From JABMRW01 sp964396965 (GTDB taxonomy: Bacteria > Chloroflexota > Dehalococcoidia > Dehalococcoidales > BS750m-G39): 64,000 nt of DNA. Both the position numbers and the translations under genes were made by a program. The stretch is from assembly GCA_964396965.1 (NCBI GenBank), contig CAYNGD010000001.1, forward strand, positions 62,001 to 126,000, in the 5' to 3' direction. Positions 28,066 through 37,504 of this stretch are shown here, piece after piece (position 1 is the stretch's first letter; each line of letters starts with the position of its first letter). The notes below the pieces were generated by a model, which was not told the DNA's origin, ran no database searches, and saw only the letters and a program-made list of their open reading frames with translations.

Positions 28066-28674
28066 ATGAATTTAGAGAACGAAGGCAACCATATCAAGAG
28101 CGCCCGTGAGATAGCCATGGAGAAGGTGGCCGAGCTGGGCGAGGTCACCGAAGAGGAGCGCCTGAGGTGGAAATATGTCCCCGAAGGGGAAAAGCTGGCC
28201 GCCAGATACCTCAAGCAAAACATCAACCTGGCCACCGAGCTGGGCAGCTACGATGAGAAGGTGGTCGGCTACGTCAAAGAGGGGGCCAGCGAGATACTCA
28301 TCAGGAACATCAACCTGCCCCGGAACGACCCCGCCCGGAGGAACAACAAAAAAGCAATGGATGGCCTGAAGACCCTGAAGCAGGATAAGATAGGCGTGGA
28401 GAATATCTTCAGCCGGATAAGGAATATCTTCAACCACTACACCGAGCAGGGTGAGCAGCAGAGAAGGCAGGCCTACGAGCAGCTAAAGGCCGAGTTCAGT
28501 GCCAGGGTTAAACAGGCGCTCCAGCAGCAGCTGGGCACAGTGATGGGGCTGAACATAGATATAGAGAGACAGCCGCAGTTTCAGGAGGAGTGGCGCAAGC
28601 TGCTGGTCCAGCTTGACTCGCAGTACATCAACCTGCTCAACGAATACAAGCAGGAGCTATCGGCGATAAAATAG
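28066..28674 (+). CDS. hypothetical helical protein
   Basis: 202 residues, highly charged and almost wholly helix-forming, with no signal sequence or membrane segment. I recognise no family. The middle (NLPRNDPARRNNKKAMDGLKTL) is basic, and the C-terminal half (EQQRRQAYEQLKAEFSARVKQAL) looks like a long amphipathic helix or coiled coil. It is the first gene after the TATAAT promoter and precedes an unknown protein, a radical SAM protein and a ThyA-like protein with short gaps, so a shared pathway is possible. Codon use matches the neighbours. It is real by position and length; function unknown. Confidence 0.75.
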   Translation: MNLENEGNHIKSAREIAMEKVAELGEVTEEERLRWKYVPEGEKLAARYLKQNINLATELGSYDEKVVGYVKEGASEILIRNINLPRNDPARRNNKKAMDGLKTLKQDKIGVENIFSRIRNIFNHYTEQGEQQRRQAYEQLKAEFSARVKQALQQQLGTVMGLNIDIERQPQFQEEWRKLLVQLDSQYINLLNEYKQELSAIK

Positions 28675-28683
28675 GCAACAGCT

Positions 28684-29397
28684 ATGGACAGTGAGGACGA
28701 AAGAATCAGAGAGGCCGTCAAGCGCACCGAGATATTGAGGCCGCCCAAGCGGAGCCTGGCTACCTTCGGCACCACCAATATCTACTACTACCTGGTGACC
28801 GAGCCCGCCTACGCCGAGCTGGTGGAGACGGCCACCGAGACGGTGGTCAGGGAGGGACGGGTAATCGCCGAGAGGCCGAGGATTGTCACCCCCTACTACC
28901 TCTCCCACCTGGAGGGCTTCAGCCCGGAGGCCAGGAAATACTTCGATACCCTTATTCAGACCCACGGCCCTAACGCCCCCGGGCTGTTCTACAGCTACAA
29001 GAACGAGCCCAAGGAGCTTAATATCATCTCGGATAACCTGATGGCGGTGGTGGCCAAGATAAACAGCGAAATCGATAAGCGGGGCGACCCACTGGCCTCC
29101 ATCATCAGGGGGCAGGATGAGCTCTGGGACGTATCACTGATGAAGTTCATCTACGAGATGACCCGTAGCTCCCTCCCCGATAACCTGATGCAGATGGGCA
29201 AACGGGGGCTGCTGAATACCGATTCCAGGGGCATCACCGCCGATGTCAGGATAAGGATTGAGAAGCTTTTTGACCAGGCCGCCAGAGGCGACATCGAACC
29301 CAGGGAGCTGAAGGACGAGCTCGACCGCTGGGGCGTCTTTGCCGACTACGAAGACAGGTTTTTCGCCCTTTTCCGGGGTCACAAAGGACTGATATAG
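28684..29397 (+). CDS. hypothetical protein
   Basis: 237 residues, soluble, not assigned to a family. The N-terminal half (about 28-110) is mixed alpha/beta with KRSLATFGTTNIYYYLVTEP; the region ERPRIVTPYYLSHLEGFSPEA is followed by a helical C-terminus ending FALFRGHKGLI. The start ATG at 28684 lacks a clear ribosome site and lies nine bases after the previous stop, so translation may be coupled. The radical SAM gene begins one base after its stop. No catalytic motif is evident. Confidence 0.75.
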   Translation: MDSEDERIREAVKRTEILRPPKRSLATFGTTNIYYYLVTEPAYAELVETATETVVREGRVIAERPRIVTPYYLSHLEGFSPEARKYFDTLIQTHGPNAPGLFYSYKNEPKELNIISDNLMAVVAKINSEIDKRGDPLASIIRGQDELWDVSLMKFIYEMTRSSLPDNLMQMGKRGLLNTDSRGITADVRIRIEKLFDQAARGDIEPRELKDELDRWGVFADYEDRFFALFRGHKGLI

Positions 29398-29398
29398 C

Positions 29399-30277
29399 AT
29401 GTACGACGAACAGGTAAGAGTAAGACCGCCCAGTGAAGCCAACAGCTTCCTGCTGCCGGTGACCTTCGGCTGCTCCCACAATACCTGCACCTTCTGCGGT
29501 ACCTATACCGATATGAAGTTCAGGATAAGGCCACTGGAGGACATCAAGCGTGACATCGATAAGGTGGCCGGGCACTACAGTTGGAGCGTGAGGCAGGTCT
29601 TCCTGGAGAACGGGGACGCCCTAATCTACAAACAGCCCGGGCTGGTCGAGGTGCTCAAATACCTCAACCAGAAGTTCCCCCAGCTGCACCGCATCGGCAC
29701 CTACGCCACTCCCCAATCGGCGCTGATCAAGAGCGCCGACCAGCTCAAAGAGCTGAACCAGCTCGGGCTTAAGATTGCTTACATGGGGGTGGAGACGGGC
29801 GATGAGGCGCTGCTCAAGAAGATTGACAAAGGGGCGAGCTACGACCAGATTGTTGAGGCGGGGAGGAAAATAAAGCAGGCTGGCATCACCCTCTCGGTGA
29901 CGGTGATACTGGGGCTGGGCGGCATTGAGGGCAGCCAGAAGCACGCCCTGGGTACAGCAAAAATACTCACCGACCTTGACCCCGATTTCGCCGGCGCCCT
30001 CACCCTTATGCTCGTCCCCGGTACCCCGCTGCATAAAGAGTGGGAGGAGGGCAAGTTCAGCCTCATCTCGCCCTTTCAGTCCCTGGAAGAGCTAAAGCTG
30101 ATAATAGAAAACTCCAATTTTACCAACTGCTTCTTCACCGCCAACCACGCCTCCAACTACCTGCCGATTAAGGCGCGCCTGCCCCGGCAGAAGGCGGAGG
30201 TGCTCAAGCTGATAGACGAGGTTTTAACCAGCCGTGACATGTCCCGGCTGCGTCCCGAGTTCATCCGGGCTCTATAG
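29399..30277 (+). CDS. radical SAM protein
   Basis: 292 residues. The radical SAM 4Fe-4S motif is CSHNTCTFC at about residues 24-32 (Cx4CxxC spacing). It is followed by a SAM-binding GTYTD loop, LENGDALIY, MGVETGDEALLKKIDKG (the family GxET motif) and VTVILGLGG, giving the usual partial TIM barrel. The last part (ENSNFTNCFFTANHASNY) has one Cys but no clear second cluster motif. Similar stand-alone radical SAM proteins have many activities and the substrate is unknown. It sits in a tight group with two unknown genes and a ThyA-like gene. Confidence 0.9.
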   Translation: MYDEQVRVRPPSEANSFLLPVTFGCSHNTCTFCGTYTDMKFRIRPLEDIKRDIDKVAGHYSWSVRQVFLENGDALIYKQPGLVEVLKYLNQKFPQLHRIGTYATPQSALIKSADQLKELNQLGLKIAYMGVETGDEALLKKIDKGASYDQIVEAGRKIKQAGITLSVTVILGLGGIEGSQKHALGTAKILTDLDPDFAGALTLMLVPGTPLHKEWEEGKFSLISPFQSLEELKLIIENSNFTNCFFTANHASNYLPIKARLPRQKAEVLKLIDEVLTSRDMSRLRPEFIRAL

Positions 30278-30296
30278 AAAAGGGGTAGCTTGAGTC

Positions 30297-30944
30297 GTGA
30301 AGATTTCGGTAATCGAAGCCAGAGACCTCGCCGAGGCCTGGTTCCTCTGCCTGCGCCAGGCGCTGACCGAGGGGTATGACTACAGGATTGACCGCGGCAG
30401 CTATGCCGGCCAGCAACGCAAGGAGCTCGACTTCGTCGTGGTCAGGGTGAAGAACCCGGGAACCAGGCCGATAATACCATCAACGCCCCAGGGAGTGCCA
30501 CCCCCCACCTCGATGGAATATATCGATGACTACCTCCCCTATTTAATGACCGCCCACAGGAGACAGGGCGAGCAATACACCTACGGCCAGTACCTGGAAA
30601 AGCAGATAGCCAAGGTAATCGAAATGTATAAGCGTGACGGCCACAACACCAACCAGGCTTTTATGGCGGTGGGCGACGCCGCATCAATAGACCTGACCGA
30701 CCCCCCCTGCCTCAGGGCGATAGACACCCGAATCCGGGACAACAAACTCCATTTCTTCGTCTACTTCCGCTCCTGGGACCTCTGGGCCGGCTTCCCCTCC
30801 AACCTGGCCGCCATCCAGATGCTAAAAGAATATATGGCCAGCGAGATTGGCGTTGACGACGGCGAGTTGATTGCCTCAAGCAAGGGTATGCACCTCTACG
30901 AGTACGCCTGGGAGCTGGCCAGGATTACCGCCAGAATGACCTAA
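30297..30944 (+). CDS. thymidylate synthase-like protein (short ThyA family)
   Basis: 215 residues from GTG 30297. The C-terminal half has the ThyA fold signature: PPCLRAIDTRIRDNKL with a candidate catalytic Cys, FVYFRSWDLWAGFPSNLAAIQMLKEYM (read in two pieces, with the RS and the Asn that binds dUMP), and GMHLYEYAWELA. It is shorter than classical ThyA (about 264) and resembles the archaeal short form. The N-terminal part (ARDLAEAWFLCLRQALTEGYDY) fits that group. It may methylate dUMP or act on another pyrimidine nucleotide. Context with radical SAM and unknown genes leaves both open. Confidence 0.7.
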   Translation: MKISVIEARDLAEAWFLCLRQALTEGYDYRIDRGSYAGQQRKELDFVVVRVKNPGTRPIIPSTPQGVPPPTSMEYIDDYLPYLMTAHRRQGEQYTYGQYLEKQIAKVIEMYKRDGHNTNQAFMAVGDAASIDLTDPPCLRAIDTRIRDNKLHFFVYFRSWDLWAGFPSNLAAIQMLKEYMASEIGVDDGELIASSKGMHLYEYAWELARITARMT

Positions 30945-30974
30945 GAGGTCTGATAAAGGCCGCCCGGAACGAGG

Positions 30975-32213
30975 TTGAAATATAAACTCAAGTTGAAACT
31001 GAAGCTGTTTGTCCTGGCTCTCCTATCATTCTGCTTGCTCTTCGGGAGCTGTGCCGCCGCCCCCAATTTTGACAGCTCCCTCAGATCAATCGTCAAGCCC
31101 TACCAGTTCAGCATCGCCCGCTGGGAATTCAAGGCAGTGCCGGAGTCACTAAACGGCCTGATTTCAGACCGGGGGAAAGACCTCGAGGACAAGTCCGGCG
31201 TGGTCGTTGACTATTTCAACCTGGTCGAGCAGATAAACAGCCTGAAATCAGAGATAGCCACCGTTAACGCCGGCAACAAAACGGGCGATGCCACCACGCT
31301 GGGAGCCGAAGTGGACAGCCTGCAAGCCCAAAAGGCGGCCCTGACCGATGAGGTAGAAGGAATAATAGCCCAGCAGATAAGAGAGGTGCTGACGGAGCAG
31401 GGCATCGATAATCCATTGGACAATTTGATAGGATTAAGGGCCAACTTTCCGCCGCTGCTATTCCGGCTGGAGCCACCGCCGCACCTGCTGGTGGTCTCAC
31501 CCAGGGACAGGATAGAGAGTATAAGAGAGATAGAGCTGCAGCCGGTGATGAGCGTGTCGGAGATGGAGAGCATTGAAGAGCAGGTTGACAAGCTCGGCGT
31601 CTCCTCGCTGGTGGTGGCGCTGGGGGGCATGAGCACCTATCCCACCTTCGTCATGGACGACGCCAGTCTTCAGTTTACCATCGAGACGGTAGCTCACGAA
31701 TGGCTGCACAGCTATCTAGCCTTTAAGCCGCTGGGGTTTCTCTACCTGCTGGATGCAACCGGCGTGGCACCTAACTATGACATCGCTACCATGAACGAGA
31801 CCGTGGTCGGCATCGTCAGCAAGGAGATAGCTAACATCGTCGTGCAGAAATACTACCCTAGCTTTGAAACTACCACCCCGCCGCCGGCCGAGAAGCCGGA
31901 GTTCGACTTCAACCAGGAGATGAGGGAGATAAGGAAGGCGGTTGATGCCTACCTGGCCCGGGGTGAAATCAGCCAGGCCGAGGCGTTCATGGAAGAGAAA
32001 CGGGGGTACCTAGCCTCCCAGGGCTACTACATCAGAAAGCTGAACCAGGCCTATTTTGCCTTCTACGGGACCTACGCCGACAGCCCGACCTCAATAAGTC
32101 CCATCGGCACCGAGCTGAAACAGCTGAGGACGCAGAGCCCCTCGCTGAAGGATTTCCTAGACACCGCCGCCAATATGACCAGCCGTCAGGACCTGATTAA
32201 CCGCCTGAAGTGA
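30975..32213 (+). CDS. exported zinc metalloprotease-like lipoprotein (HEWLH motif)
   Basis: 412 residues from TTG 30975. The N-terminus is Lys-rich, then hydrophobic (LFVLALLSFCLLFGSC), with a probable lipobox Cys near residue 26. About 70-130 is a coiled coil. The zinc motif is HEWLH in TIETVAHEWLHSYLAF near residue 240, and NETVVGIVSKEI about 40 residues later could supply the third ligand, as in gluzincins. No Pfam family is certain. It converges on the S8/C11 protease gene with 27 bp between stops. It may process surface proteins from that locus, but this is inference. Confidence 0.75.
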   Translation: MKYKLKLKLKLFVLALLSFCLLFGSCAAAPNFDSSLRSIVKPYQFSIARWEFKAVPESLNGLISDRGKDLEDKSGVVVDYFNLVEQINSLKSEIATVNAGNKTGDATTLGAEVDSLQAQKAALTDEVEGIIAQQIREVLTEQGIDNPLDNLIGLRANFPPLLFRLEPPPHLLVVSPRDRIESIREIELQPVMSVSEMESIEEQVDKLGVSSLVVALGGMSTYPTFVMDDASLQFTIETVAHEWLHSYLAFKPLGFLYLLDATGVAPNYDIATMNETVVGIVSKEIANIVVQKYYPSFETTTPPPAEKPEFDFNQEMREIRKAVDAYLARGEISQAEAFMEEKRGYLASQGYYIRKLNQAYFAFYGTYADSPTSISPIGTELKQLRTQSPSLKDFLDTAANMTSRQDLINRLK

Positions 32214-32240
32214 GAGCCGGCTAGCAGACTTCTCCTTCCG

Positions 32241-35200
32241 CTACCCCAGCCCGGCGATTATCAGCTCTATCTTGGTGATGTCAAGAGCGTTGACCACGCC
32301 ATCACCGTTGGCGTCGGCGCCGGAGGTCTCGACGTCCATACCGCCGATAATCCGCTCCAACTTGGTTATATCCAGGGCATTGACCACACCATCACCGTTG
32401 GCGTCGCCCGGTGTCGCCGAGCTAATTTCCACCGAATCGCCCGCCCAGCTCGCCTCTATCTCCCCGGCCTGATTGTCGGAGAGAACGCCGTTGGACAGGG
32501 TTATGGCGCTGCTGTCACCCTCGGAACCGACGACATGAAAGTGCAGTACTGATAGATAGCCGGAGCCGCTTACCCCGGCCACCCCGGGGACGTTCTGGAT
32601 TACCCGGTACGTCCCCGAGCTTATCTCGTTGTACATGTCAACCGGCACTGTGGTCGAGCCTATCAGCCCCGGAGTTACCTCGTCCAGGCGCAGCACCGTC
32701 GGGTCGAAGGTAACGTCGTAGTTGCCGGAGTCAAAGTCAGTTACCTCGGTGATATCGACGGCGGCAGTGAAGTCGCTGTCGTGAGCAGCGGTAGCCGGTG
32801 CGTCGATGCTGACGCTGACTCCGGGCTGGGCGCCGCTGACCTCCAGCGTCACCGGCACGGTGACCGAAGCCTCGTCGGGATCGTTGCTGGCGACGATTAT
32901 CTCGGCGTTATAGGTGCCGGCGCTGAGGCCGGTGGTATCTACGGTAACTGTTATCGGCTCGGAACCACCCGCCGCCACCGTGCCCGAAGTGGGGCTCTCG
33001 CTCAGCCAGGAGCAGTCCGGGTTAGTCACGCTGAAGCTGGCACTTGCCTCATCAAGCAGGGTCTGTCCCGAGACATAGACATCGGCAGTGATGGTATAAT
33101 CACCCAGCACCGCCTCCGCCGGCAGGCTGTAGGTGAAATTACAGCTGCTCACCTCGCCCGCCGCCACGGTTATCGCTGAGCTGTCCTCAAACACCGCTGC
33201 CCCCTCCGGGTCCGCCACATTAACGGTAACGGTGCCGTCGGTCAGGTCGGCATCACCGCCGTTGCCCACGTCAACATAGATGGTCACGTCTTGCTCGGCC
33301 AGGTAGCTGTCGCTGTCGGTAAAGAGGGTCACAATGCTCACCTCGGGAGAGCCGATTATGGCGCCGGTAGTCCCGTAATAGAAGATTACGTTCTGGGACT
33401 GGCCGGCGGAGAGAGTACCCAGCTCCCAGTACATGCCCACCGCGGTATCCGAGGTTATTGACTGGCCTGAGGTTATGGAATAGGCGAAGGGAGTATAATA
33501 GATATCCGGCCAGTAGGCGAACTGCACCTTATAAGGCTTGTTGTTGGCGTCAAAGGTACAGTTGGAGGTCAGCGTTGGAGCGGACAGGCTGTCGGTGGCC
33601 TGCCAGTAGTTAAATACCGGATTATTGTACTCCTGCTCGGTGGTGACATCGCCCACCCCCGGCACGATAAAGGGAGCACCGTCGTTGTAGGCCAGCATGG
33701 TGTCGAGGAGAAAGCGTAGCTCTACATCGTGGCCGGCGCTGTCGTTATTGGTAATAGTAGCCTGGTATTTGGTGGTATTCGGCTGCAGGGTCAGCCTCAG
33801 TGAGACGCCGACATCAGTCGGCAGCGACCACTGCGTTATGATGCTGTCGCCGTCTATAGTGGGAGACTGGGTCACGTAGCTGTCCATCACCGAGAAATCC
33901 TGGTAGTAATCGCTGCCGTCCAGCCGCACCGTCATGTAGGAGCTCCAGGGATAGGGATAGCCGTAGAGCAGCAGCATCTCATCGGCGGTGGCCTCGGTAT
34001 AGCGGCCAATGCCGTTGTAGTCGGGGAGGTCCTCAACCGAAATGCCCATGTCATAGTCAGTGTTGACCAGGTTCAGGGTACGGCTCTTCTCAGAGCTCTT
34101 CTCTTTTTTAAGCGCCGACGGGTTGCCCTCGGTGCCGTTCGGCCCTGAATCGCCGCCTGCCTCCTGGTCGCTGATGTCATAGCTGAGCTCGCCGCTGCCG
34201 TCGTTGCCGATGGTCAGGGTGTAGTCTTCGATAGTATCGGAGGGCAGGGTCATCTCAAAGCTGGCCGGAGAGACGGTGATATCGGCCACACCGGGGGTGG
34301 TGAAGAGGATGTCATAGAGGAAGGCGCCCCAGTGGGTATCGGTGCTGAAGAGGACGTCAGTCTCGTAGTCGGAGTAGTAGTTGTCCGAAGTCTCCGGGTA
34401 GTAGATGGATATGCCGTGAGAGCCAGCCATCGAGGCGGTGTGGCCCTCGGCGATAACGGCGTTGGTTACCGCCGTCATCACGTCAGCGGCAGCGTCCCTC
34501 ACCGCCTGGCTGATGGTGGCATCCTGGTTTACCAGCTGGGCGAAGTGGTAGAGGTCAATGTAGTAGTAATAGTAGTACTCCTGCGCTGAACTCCTGGCCG
34601 TTTCAATGGCGTCCCAGTCGCCGGGGGCGTTGATCATGGCCTGGGCAAAGCTGTCAACCGCCGTCGACAACGCCTCCATATAGTCCAGGTTCACCGCCGA
34701 CTGGGTTATGTCCCAGGAAGAGCTGTAGGAGTCCATGTAGTCATTGACTATCTGAGTGCCCAGCTCGGCGGGTGTCATCGCCGGGTCGGCGGCCAGAGCA
34801 CCGAGGGTGGCGGCGTAGTCCCAGCCGTCGCCGGGCTCGGTCTCCTCCGAACCTATAGTTATGTCAACCATGGGAGAGTCAGCGCTGCCCATCACCTGAT
34901 AGGCCACCTCGGCCATCTGCATCAGGCAGGCGTCAAAGCCGAGGATATCCAGCGTCTGGCCGGTGCTGGCGTTGGCCTCGTCCAGGGCGCTGCGCAGTTC
35001 AGTCATGGTCAGCTCGTCGCCGGACTGGTCATCAATGCAGACGGACTTCACTGAATTGCCGCTCTCCTCCCTCTCCCGCCAGCCGCTGCCGTGGTTCCAG
35101 AGCACCAGGGCGTAGTGCCGGGCGGGGTAGCTGGTCACCGCCCACTCGATAAAGCTGGTAAGCACCGCCGGGTCGCCCATATTGACCTCGCCCAGGTCTG

Positions 35201-37370
35201 CCACCACCGGGGAGTTGATGATCGAAGTGTCAGCGTCCTGGGTGACGTAGAAGCGCTTGGCCCCGGTCCAGTTGCCGTTGCTGGTGTCATCGGAAGAGGC
35301 CTGTTCGGCGCGGTCCATCTGGACCACAATCTTGACGTTATCGGTAGAGCCGACGGTCTCCATCTCATTGAAATCGTCAATACCAGCGCTCTCCAGGTTG
35401 TTATCGGCGTCAAGATAGACCATAAACAGCCAGTCCGCCTCATAGTCGGCGGCGGTGGCAGCTATCGCCGCCTGTACATCAATCAGGCCGTAGCCGTCAA
35501 TATCATCGTTGCTATCCGCCGAGCTGGCCGTTGACTGGAGCAGGCTTCTAACATCGGCGGGGTGTCCCTTCAGTTCCGGGTCGGCCTCGAGTAACAGCGC
35601 CGCCGCCCCGGCGGCAATGGGAGAGGCCATACTGGTACCCTGCATCACGTAGTAGTCCGCCGGGCCGGAGCCGTTCAGGTCCAGGCCGTCGTTGTCAATA
35701 AAATAGGCGCTGGCACCGCCAGGCCAGGGATAGACATCCTGGTCGCGCGCCGAGATTATGGCGCTGCCCGGCGCCACAATATTCGGCTTCTGGGGTGCGC
35801 CGTCATCCACCCTCGGCCCGCGGCTGCTGAAATAGGCCATGGTGCCCACCGTCAGCTCGGGGTTGACAAAGTGATAGCTGGTCCCGTCATAGGCCGTCCA
35901 GTTCTTGCGGCTGGTGTAGGCGCCGACGGCGATGGCATCCTCGGCATCAGCCGGTGAACTAAGGGTGTAGAAGGGGTCGGGGCTGTGAAACTCCACCGAA
36001 GCCCCGCCGCTGGCAATGCCATCAAAGTAGATGTGGAAGAACTGCTGATTATCCGAGTTGTTGGTCACCTTAAGGTAGTAGGTCGAGCTTCCCGAAGGCA
36101 GGTAGTAGTACCAGCCGGCTTCCGGGCCGTAGCCGGAAAGCTCATGCTCGGTGCCCTTCCAGCTCTCCTCCTGGTCACCCGCCCAGCTATTACCCAGAGC
36201 CGTCTGGGCGGAATCATAATAGGTCAGGGTCAGGTCGTTGCTCTCGGCCAGGCCGTCGAACCAGACCAGGTTGAAGCCCAGACCGGCATTACCGCCGGTG
36301 GAGCCAGTAACATCGACCTGGATAAAGCCGGTGGTGCTGTGAGCGCTGGCCGTGCCCGAGTAGTGCTCGCCAGCATCGGCATCATTACCCGCCGAGATAA
36401 AGACCACCGCCCCCTGGCTGAAGGCGTAGTCCACCGCCTGGGCGGTCTGTCTGGTGCCGTCATGGTAGTCCCCCCAGCCGCCGTAGCTCATGGTGATGAT
36501 ATCGGCATCATAGGTATCCACCGCCGCCTTGATGGCGTTGGTCATGGCATCAAGCGAGGCGCTGCCGGTGGTATCGTTGCCAATCTTGAGAAAGACAAGG
36601 TCGGCACCCGGGGCCATACCTTTATACTCACTGGCGGCCCCGGCGGACTGTGTTCCCCGCCCCAGCGCCGAGCCGGTGACATGGGTGCCGTGGCCGGTGA
36701 CGCTGTTGGCGATGGTGTCGTCCAGCACCGGCCAGTTTGAGTAGTCCTTGCTGGCTACCGGCGCCGGGATATCGGGGTGGGAGGTGTCCAGGCCGGAATC
36801 GAGCACGGCTATCCTGACGCCCTCGCCGGTATAGCCCGAGCCCCAGACGTCGTCGGCGTTGATGGCGGCGGCGGCCAGGTCATTCTGGGGCTCCAGCATC
36901 TGCTCGGCGGTATCCAGCCGGGCGATATAGTCTTTAGTCGCTAATTCGCCGAGCCTATCTACCGGCATCTCGGCCACGATAAAGCCGGTGGGGAACTCCC
37001 CTACCGGCGGTATCCAGGAGTCGGGGTAAGGGGTAACGCCGAGCGCCTCAAGCTCATTTAGCTGCTTGGCCGTCGGCTCCTGTGCCATGTGGATAAACAC
37101 CCGCTGCGTCTCCAAGTCTCTAGTTTTCATACCTTTGGCCCGCATCACGCTCATATCAGCGGCAGCCAGCGGAAGCTGCTGGCAGCGCAGCTTGGCCTCC
37201 ACCTGCAGAGCCAGCAGTGAGCTCACCTTGGCCTCTGGCTCAGGCTTAGAAAATGAAATCGCCTGAGGTTCATTTGGGGGTGGGGAAAGAGCCTGAACAC
37301 CGGGCATAGTACCAAGGGTGAGTGCCAATAAAAGGGAAAAAACACCCAAAATCTTTAAGGGGGTTTTCAT
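32241..37370 (-). CDS. giant secreted S8 subtilase / C11 clostripain-like double protease with cohesin and dockerin
   Basis: 1709 residues, start ATG 37370 with AGGAGG upstream and a signal peptide at 1-27. About 50-160 is an inhibitor-like propeptide. The subtilase triad is D191 (VLDSGLD), H227 (GHGTHVTG) and S580 (GTSMASP), with a beta-rich insert between H and S. A clostripain-like domain follows (about 645-1040) with H760 (LWNHGSGW) and C815 (LGFDACLMQ). Then come beta domains, a CARDB-like domain, a cohesin domain (about 1510-1645) and a C-terminal type I dockerin with two calcium loops (DANGDGVVNALD twice). Two protease types plus both halves of the cohesin-dockerin pair in one chain is very unusual. 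Transcribed from its own strong promoter. Confidence 0.93.
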   Translation of the reverse strand: MKTPLKILGVFSLLLALTLGTMPGVQALSPPPNEPQAISFSKPEPEAKVSSLLALQVEAKLRCQQLPLAAADMSVMRAKGMKTRDLETQRVFIHMAQEPTAKQLNELEALGVTPYPDSWIPPVGEFPTGFIVAEMPVDRLGELATKDYIARLDTAEQMLEPQNDLAAAAINADDVWGSGYTGEGVRIAVLDSGLDTSHPDIPAPVASKDYSNWPVLDDTIANSVTGHGTHVTGSALGRGTQSAGAASEYKGMAPGADLVFLKIGNDTTGSASLDAMTNAIKAAVDTYDADIITMSYGGWGDYHDGTRQTAQAVDYAFSQGAVVFISAGNDADAGEHYSGTASAHSTTGFIQVDVTGSTGGNAGLGFNLVWFDGLAESNDLTLTYYDSAQTALGNSWAGDQEESWKGTEHELSGYGPEAGWYYYLPSGSSTYYLKVTNNSDNQQFFHIYFDGIASGGASVEFHSPDPFYTLSSPADAEDAIAVGAYTSRKNWTAYDGTSYHFVNPELTVGTMAYFSSRGPRVDDGAPQKPNIVAPGSAIISARDQDVYPWPGGASAYFIDNDGLDLNGSGPADYYVMQGTSMASPIAAGAAALLLEADPELKGHPADVRSLLQSTASSADSNDDIDGYGLIDVQAAIAATAADYEADWLFMVYLDADNNLESAGIDDFNEMETVGSTDNVKIVVQMDRAEQASSDDTSNGNWTGAKRFYVTQDADTSIINSPVVADLGEVNMGDPAVLTSFIEWAVTSYPARHYALVLWNHGSGWREREESGNSVKSVCIDDQSGDELTMTELRSALDEANASTGQTLDILGFDACLMQMAEVAYQVMGSADSPMVDITIGSEETEPGDGWDYAATLGALAADPAMTPAELGTQIVNDYMDSYSSSWDITQSAVNLDYMEALSTAVDSFAQAMINAPGDWDAIETARSSAQEYYYYYYIDLYHFAQLVNQDATISQAVRDAAADVMTAVTNAVIAEGHTASMAGSHGISIYYPETSDNYYSDYETDVLFSTDTHWGAFLYDILFTTPGVADITVSPASFEMTLPSDTIEDYTLTIGNDGSGELSYDISDQEAGGDSGPNGTEGNPSALKKEKSSEKSRTLNLVNTDYDMGISVEDLPDYNGIGRYTEATADEMLLLYGYPYPWSSYMTVRLDGSDYYQDFSVMDSYVTQSPTIDGDSIITQWSLPTDVGVSLRLTLQPNTTKYQATITNNDSAGHDVELRFLLDTMLAYNDGAPFIVPGVGDVTTEQEYNNPVFNYWQATDSLSAPTLTSNCTFDANNKPYKVQFAYWPDIYYTPFAYSITSGQSITSDTAVGMYWELGTLSAGQSQNVIFYYGTTGAIIGSPEVSIVTLFTDSDSYLAEQDVTIYVDVGNGGDADLTDGTVTVNVADPEGAAVFEDSSAITVAAGEVSSCNFTYSLPAEAVLGDYTITADVYVSGQTLLDEASASFSVTNPDCSWLSESPTSGTVAAGGSEPITVTVDTTGLSAGTYNAEIIVASNDPDEASVTVPVTLEVSGAQPGVSVSIDAPATAAHDSDFTAAVDITEVTDFDSGNYDVTFDPTVLRLDEVTPGLIGSTTVPVDMYNEISSGTYRVIQNVPGVAGVSGSGYLSVLHFHVVGSEGDSSAITLSNGVLSDNQAGEIEASWAGDSVEISSATPGDANGDGVVNALDITKLERIIGGMDVETSGADANGDGVVNALDITKIELIIAGLG

Positions 37371-37406
37371 AGCTGCCTCCTTTTAATTTGTGGACAGTTG
37401 TGCACC

Positions 37407-37435
37407 AGTATAGCACATTTTTTGCCCACTGTCAA
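37407..37435 (-). promoter_or_regulatory. promoter of the S8/C11 protease gene
   Basis: On the minus strand TTGACA (37435-37430) and TATACT (37412-37407) are 17 bp apart, 36 bp before the start codon. About 20 bp further upstream lies ATAGTACTTTT (37455-37465 on plus), which also occurs before the HTH/response regulator operon. Confidence 0.85.
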
Positions 37436-37504
37436 CGAAAAGAGGCGCTAATTTATAGTACTTTTGGGTGACTGTTGGGCAACTTAAGGCAACTTTGGCG
37501 CCTT

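Noticed and set aside
35985..36740. 251-codon plus-strand frame inside the protease gene
   Set aside because: Antisense of the S8 domain, low-complexity and without a ribosome site.
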